A stretch of 64,000 nucleotides of DNA from UBA3951 sp050952125 (lineage in GTDB: Bacteria > Bacillota > Sulfobacillia > Fermentithermobacillales > Fermentithermobacillaceae). Shown here piece after piece: positions 60,529-64,000 of this stretch (the first letter of the stretch is position 1; the number at the start of each line of letters is the position of its first letter). Both the position numbers and the translations under genes were made by a program. The stretch lies in NCBI GenBank assembly GCA_050952125.1, contig JBMNKK010000003.1, forward strand, positions 248,001 to 312,000. The letters are read 5' to 3'. The notes beneath the pieces were generated by a model. It was not told the DNA's origin, did no database searches, and saw only the letters and a list, made by a program, of their open reading frames with translations.

Positions 60529-61875
60529 ATGGCTTCACCCAAGGAAGCCCTCACCAAAGAAGACGTACTCCGCTTGGCAGAAGAGCAACGTGTGAGATTC
60601 ATCCTGCTCCAGTTCACCGATATCCTGGGCGTCATGAAAAACGTGTCTATACCGGTGGAACAGTTACCGAAGGCTCTAGAGGGACAGATCCTCTTCGACG
60701 GGTCGTCGGTTCACGGGTTCGTGCGTATCGAGGAATCGGACATGCTTCTCAAACCCGACCCGGCTACGTACGTGTCCTTCCCGTGGCTGAACGGAGCGCG
60801 AGAGAACACAGCCAGGTTGATCTGCGACATATATACCCCCGACGGCGAGCCGTTCGCCGGGTGCCCAAGGCTCACTTTGAAGAAGGTGTTGCTCGAGGCG
60901 GCGGCAATGGGCTACAGCGTCAACATGGGCCCCGAAGCTGAGTTCTTTCTCTTTGAGCTGGACGAGCACGGCAGACCTACCGTCAGGACCTACGACCAAG
61001 GGAGCTACTTCGACCACTCGCCCGTCGACACAGGCGAGGCTGCACGGAGAGACATGGTCATCACCCTTCAAGACCTGGGTTTTGAGATTGAGGCTTCTCA
61101 CCACGAGACCGCGCCGGCTCAACATGAGATAGACTTCCGCTACGCCGACGCCCTCTCTACCGCCGACAGGATGATCACGCTTAAACTCGTCGTCCACATA
61201 GTAGCGCAGAGGCACGGGCTGCATGCCACCTTCATGCCGAAACCCGTGTCCGGGATAGCGGGCTCGGGCATGCACGTACACCAGTCACTTTTCCGGGGCG
61301 GAGCCAACGCGTTCGACGACCCCACTGGACCTTACGGCCTAAGCCGGGATTGCCTTACGTACCTCGGCGGTCTCCTCGAGCACGCGCGTGGCCTTACTGC
61401 CATCACCAATCCGCTCGTCAACTCGTACAAACGTCTGGTCTCGGGCTACGAGGCGCCGGTCTACATCGCCTGGTCCGAGAAGAACCGCAGCCCTCTAGTC
61501 AGAGTACCTGCCAGAAGAGGTCTTAGCACCCGCCTTGAACTGCGGAGTCCTGACCCGTCGTGCAATCCCTATCTCGCCATGGCTGCCATGGTAGCCGCAG
61601 GCCTCGATGGGATCAGAAAGGGCATCCAGCCTCCGCCTCCGATCCAGCGGAACATCTATGAAATGGACCTTGAGGAACGCTCGCGCTTAGGGATTGGAAG
61701 CCTTCCGGCGAACATTGAAGAAGCGGTGGAAGAGCTCCTTCGTGACGAAGTGATTGCCTCGGCAATAGGCGATCATATCGTAGGCCGGTTCGTCGATGCG
61801 AAGCGGATCGAAGCGAACCTGTACCGCACTCAGGTTCACCAGTGGGAGCTCGACCAATACCTGTCTGTCTTCTGA
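60529..61875 (+). CDS. glnA: Glutamine synthetase, type I
   Basis: Makes glutamine from glutamate, ammonia and ATP as a dodecamer. The 448 residues include the N-terminal beta-grasp (LLQFTDILGVMKNVSIP), FDGSSVHGFVRIEESDM, the metal site MGPEAEFFLFELDEHG, GSGMHVHQSLF, NPLVNSYKRLVSGYEAPVY and RSPDPSCNPYLAMA. RNIYEMDLEERSRLGIGSLP resembles the GSI-alpha group, which is feedback-inhibited rather than adenylylated. ATG is behind AAGGAAGGAG. The 148 bases upstream have TATATT at 60422 but no convincing -35 or GlnR box. Confidence 0.97.
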   Translation: MASPKEALTKEDVLRLAEEQRVRFILLQFTDILGVMKNVSIPVEQLPKALEGQILFDGSSVHGFVRIEESDMLLKPDPATYVSFPWLNGARENTARLICDIYTPDGEPFAGCPRLTLKKVLLEAAAMGYSVNMGPEAEFFLFELDEHGRPTVRTYDQGSYFDHSPVDTGEAARRDMVITLQDLGFEIEASHHETAPAQHEIDFRYADALSTADRMITLKLVVHIVAQRHGLHATFMPKPVSGIAGSGMHVHQSLFRGGANAFDDPTGPYGLSRDCLTYLGGLLEHARGLTAITNPLVNSYKRLVSGYEAPVYIAWSEKNRSPLVRVPARRGLSTRLELRSPDPSCNPYLAMAAMVAAGLDGIRKGIQPPPPIQRNIYEMDLEERSRLGIGSLPANIEEAVEELLRDEVIASAIGDHIVGRFVDAKRIEANLYRTQVHQWELDQYLSVF

Positions 61876-61903
61876 GAGAGGTGCCTACTAATGCAGCAGT
61901 TGT

Positions 61904-61934
61904 GAGGCCGGCCCTGGAGCCGGCCTCGTTTCTT
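61904..61934 (+). terminator. glnA rho-independent terminator
   Basis: GAGGCCGGC and GCCGGCCTC form a perfect 9-bp stem around CCTGGA, followed by GTTTCTT, starting 28 bases after the glnA stop. Confidence 0.85.
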
Positions 61935-61965
61935 GCCGTGTGATATGATCACGAGCGGTTCATGC

Positions 61966-62976
61966 TCACAGCTTGGTTTCGACCGGATCTATGAAGAGCG
62001 ATAGCCCCATCTTTTCTTTGGCGCGCTTCACGACTTCGGAAGACACTTCGTGAGCCCGCCTTGCCCCGCTTATGAGAATCTCCCGGTACTCTCCGGTTCG
62101 AAGGAGTTCGTCTCGGCGCCGCTGGATCGGCGCCAAGGTCTCCACGACCACCTCGGCCAATCCCTTCTTGAACTCGGCGTAACCCTTCCCCTCGTAAGAC
62201 TCGACCACCTTGGAAATGGGCTCTCCTATGCATAGAGAGTAGATTGTAATGAGGTTGGCCAGCGCAGGGCGGTCCTCCGGGCTGTAAGCCACTTCCCTAC
62301 CTGAATCGGTGACTGCCCTCTTCACTTTCCTGACAATCTCGTCTGGGGGATCTCCCAGAGATATGAACCCCGCGGGATTCGGGTCGGACTTAGACATCTT
62401 CCTGGCCGGATCTTGCAGCGACATAATCCTTGCCCCGGTTTCGGCTATGAGGGGCTCGGGAACCTTAAATGTCTTGCCGAAGCGAGAGTTGAAACGTATG
62501 GCAAGATCGCGGCAGAGCTCGACGTGCTGCTTCTGATCGTCTCCGACGGGGACCGCGTCGGAATCGTACAGGAGGATGTCCGCCGCCATCAAGGCCGGGT
62601 AGGTAAAAAGGCCTCCCGAAACCGACTCTCTCCCTTCGGATTTCTCTTTGAACTGGGTCATTCTCGAGAGCTCACCAAAGGCAGCGGTGCACTCCATTAT
62701 CCAACCGAGTTGCGTATGTGCCGGTACATCTGACTGCACGAACAAAGTTACCTTCGAAGGATCCAGACCGGCAGACAGCATATACACGGCGGTATCGACG
62801 ATCTGACTTCTCAGCGACGCCGGGTCCTGAGGCACGGTGATCGCGTGATAGTCCACGACGCTGTAAAAGCAGTCGTAGTCGTCCTGGATCTCCACGAAAT
62901 GCTTGATAGCTCCCAGGTAATTTCCTAGGGTCAATATCCCGGTGGGCTGGACCCCTGAGAACACTCTTCTCTTCAT
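61966..62976 (-). CDS. trpS: Tryptophan-tRNA ligase
   Basis: Charges tRNA-Trp. The 336-residue class I enzyme has the HIGH-type loop SGVQPTGILTLGNYLGAIKH and the KMSKS motif in RKMSKSDPNPAGFISL, plus AADILLYDSDAVPVGDDQKQ. ATG is preceded by AGGGG at 9 bases. Expression should respond to uncharged tRNA-Trp through the T-box leader upstream, whose specifier is a Trp codon. Confidence 0.97.
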   Translation of the reverse strand: MKRRVFSGVQPTGILTLGNYLGAIKHFVEIQDDYDCFYSVVDYHAITVPQDPASLRSQIVDTAVYMLSAGLDPSKVTLFVQSDVPAHTQLGWIMECTAAFGELSRMTQFKEKSEGRESVSGGLFTYPALMAADILLYDSDAVPVGDDQKQHVELCRDLAIRFNSRFGKTFKVPEPLIAETGARIMSLQDPARKMSKSDPNPAGFISLGDPPDEIVRKVKRAVTDSGREVAYSPEDRPALANLITIYSLCIGEPISKVVESYEGKGYAEFKKGLAEVVVETLAPIQRRRDELLRTGEYREILISGARRAHEVSSEVVKRAKEKMGLSLFIDPVETKL

Positions 62977-63018
62977 CGCTTTGCGCCCCTAAACGGTGCG
63001 CGCACCTCCTTTCAAATC

Positions 63019-63240
63019 AAAAGCCCCGTCCCCGTAAGGGACGGAGCATCTCCGCGGTGCCACCCAATTTCGCCTGTAAGCGCTGCTCTTTGAAGGCGCC
63101 ATCACGCCCTCCATCTACGGTAACGGAGATGAACCGGCTTTCGCAGGCTCCCAAGTCCATTCGCGCGCCGCAGACCACCGGATTCACACCCTCGCCGGCT
63201 CTCTTTGGCCCCGAAAGGCCGCGCTACTCTTCTTGTTCAC
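63019..63240 (-). promoter_or_regulatory. T-box leader (tRNA-Trp specific)
   Basis: On the minus strand the leader of trpS contains the T-box sequence GGGTGGCACCGCGG (63052-63065), which pairs with the tRNA 3' end and forms the antiterminator. It also has a long Stem I with the AAAGAGAG bulge. The specifier region reads GAA-TGG-ACTTGGGAG, with the UGG (Trp) codon at 63157-63159. Low charging of tRNA-Trp would favour read-through into trpS. The 5' boundary is approximate. Confidence 0.93.
63021..63047 (-). terminator. T-box attenuator terminator
   Basis: CCGTCCC-TTAC-GGGGACGG forms a strong stem on the minus strand, followed by GGCTTTTGATTT. It competes with the antiterminator in the trpS leader. 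Confidence 0.88.
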
Positions 63241-63263
63241 AGCCCGAATATGGATTTTCAGAG

Positions 63264-63292
63264 ATTATCCCACGAAAGAGGCACCTCTGCAA
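63264..63292 (-). promoter_or_regulatory. Promoter of the trpS leader
   Basis: On the minus strand TTGCAG (63287-63292) and GATAAT (63264-63269) are 17 bases apart, with the T-box leader starting a short way downstream. Position and spacing fit a housekeeping promoter. Confidence 0.6.
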
Positions 63293-63336
63293 CAGAGAAC
63301 GTATCGGCATTCCTAGTCCTGCGGAACACTAAAGGC

Positions 63337-63510
63337 ATGCATATTCTCATCGGTTGCGGAACAATACTGGTCTGCATCTATACGTTGGCGTGGGCATGGA
63401 CATTGGGGAAGCGCGGAAATCGCGCGGGCGCGATATGGACCGTGCTCCTAGCGGCGTCTTCTACGGCCGTGACTCTCTATTACCTGATCCGCCATAGATT
63501 CTATCCATAA
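63337..63510 (+). CDS. Small predicted membrane protein
   Basis: A 57-residue frame with two hydrophobic segments (about 2-21, ILIGCGTILVCIYTLAWAW, and about 33-50, IWTVLLAASSTAVTLYYLI) joined by a short basic loop, so it would form a helical hairpin in the membrane. The ATG lacks a strong ribosome site, with only AAAGGC close by. It lies between the divergent trpS promoter and the convergent regulator terminator. No family is recognised. Whether it is a real gene is moderately likely. Confidence 0.45.
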   Translation: MHILIGCGTILVCIYTLAWAWTLGKRGNRAGAIWTVLLAASSTAVTLYYLIRHRFYP

Positions 63511-63530
63511 TGCCGCTGTACCGGCAGATA

Positions 63531-63560
63531 GAAAAAAGGTGCCCGGACGTCTGCCCGGGC
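63531..63560 (-). terminator. Terminator of the LuxR-type regulator gene
   Basis: GCCCGG-GCAGACGT-CCGGGC on the minus strand is followed by ACCTTTTTT. It lies 57 bases past the regulator stop. Confidence 0.85.
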
Positions 63561-63616
63561 GCTCTCGCTGCTGCCATCGCATCTCGGGGGGAGATCTGCG
63601 ATCGCATGACAACTTC

Positions 63617-64000
63617 TCATTGGTGTTCATCGATCTCGAAAAACACTTCTTGAGGGGCGTAAGGCCCATTTTTATGGGACGAAAGACCCTTGACAGCGAA
63701 GAGCGCGGCCTTAGTCCTGTCAGACACTCCTATTTTTCGGAAAACACTGTACAGATGATTCTTCACTGTCTTTTCGCTTATGTAGAGTTCCTTGGCAATG
63801 GCCTTGTTTGTGTACCCCTTCCCCACCAGACTCAAGACCTCTGCCTCACGCTCACTGAGCTCCTCCGGAGCGAGCCGCCCGATGCCTGAATCGTCGATAT
63901 CTACGTCCTGCGTCTCGCTCTTCCGGATCACCGACGCCGCGACGTACAGATCTCCCCTCATCGCTGCTTCCAGCGAAGCCAAAATCTGGTCTGAGGTTGC
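63617..64000 (-). CDS. LuxR/NarL-type response regulator, C-terminal part (truncated by window edge)
   Basis: The frame runs open to the right edge of the window, so only the last 128 or so codons are seen. They show the end of a probable receiver or sensor domain (ASLEAAMRGDLYVAASVI), a short linker, then a complete GerE/LuxR helix-turn-helix: ELSEREAEVLSLVGKGYTNK, AIAKELYISEKTVKNHLYSV and FRKIGVSDRTKAALFAVKG. The TTG at 63982 should not be taken as the start. A partner histidine kinase may lie beyond the window. Its targets are unknown. Confidence 0.88.
   Translation of the reverse strand, partial: ATSDQILASLEAAMRGDLYVAASVIRKSETQDVDIDDSGIGRLAPEELSEREAEVLSLVGKGYTNKAIAKELYISEKTVKNHLYSVFRKIGVSDRTKAALFAVKGLSSHKNGPYAPQEVFFEIDEHQ

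Noticed and set aside
63205..63336. Upstream extension of the small membrane protein frame
   Set aside because: It runs antisense through the T-box leader and trpS promoter and encodes nothing recognisable.

Overview
The window is a continuous, gene-dense chromosomal segment from a motile, endospore-forming Bacillota (Firmicutes) bacterium. It is probably from a fairly GC-rich clostridial or related deep lineage. The evidence is a PolC-type replicase, CodY with XerC/HslV/HslU beside it, a GerA/GerB/GerC germinant-receptor operon, a T-box leader on trpS, and gene order that follows Bacillus subtilis from dprA-topA-codVWXY through the flagellar operon to rpsB-tsf-pyrH-frr-uppS-cdsA-dxr-rseP-polC. 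TTG and GTG starts behind strong GGAGG-type ribosome sites are common. I see no insertion sequence, phage or CRISPR array. The species cannot be resolved from the sequence alone.

Layout. 1-8.6 kb: assorted metabolic and envelope genes (Nif3-like protein, patatin-like lipase, two MFS transporters, carbamate kinase, a D,D-carboxypeptidase, a DUF523 protein), then tRNA-Leu(CAG), a 6S RNA on the minus strand and a FolT-like ECF substrate-binding component. 8.6-20.6 kb, all minus strand: translation, isoprenoid and envelope cluster rpsB-tsf-pyrH-frr-uppS-cdsA-(AI-2E family)-dxr-rseP-ispG-polC, mostly with overlapping or abutting genes. 20.7-42.6 kb, minus strand: one long flagellar cluster flgB-flgC-fliE-F-G-H-I-J-K-flgD-(flagellar operon protein)-flgE-motA-motB-fliL-fliM-fliN-fliOP-fliQ-fliR-flhB-flhA-PilZ-sigma28-FapA-small protein. 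It is preceded by a c-di-GMP-I riboswitch and a 32-bp tandem hairpin array. 43-49.9 kb, minus strand: dprA-topA-xerC-hslV-hslU-codY. 50-54.9 kb, plus strand: gerA-gerB-gerC-rnhB. 54.9-64 kb: yraN and comM (minus), a MATE transporter (plus), an MFS transporter (minus), a double-LysM protein and glnA (plus), trpS with its T-box (minus), a small membrane protein (plus), and the 3' part of a LuxR/NarL-type regulator that runs off the right edge.

How the parts work together. The flagellar cluster seems to be read from c-di-GMP twice: by the riboswitch in the flgB leader, and by a PilZ protein (both binding motifs intact) between flhA and the sigma-28 gene. No chemotaxis genes and no flhF/flhG are present where B. 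subtilis has them. FliN looks like a FliY without its CheC-like phosphatase domain.

The most unusual genes are a PolC that lacks the proofreading exonuclease normally inserted in its PHP domain, and an in-frame FliO-FliP fusion. No wholly new multi-gene system is evident. The novelty lies in these domain rearrangements and in the regulatory region at 42.55-42.99 kb.
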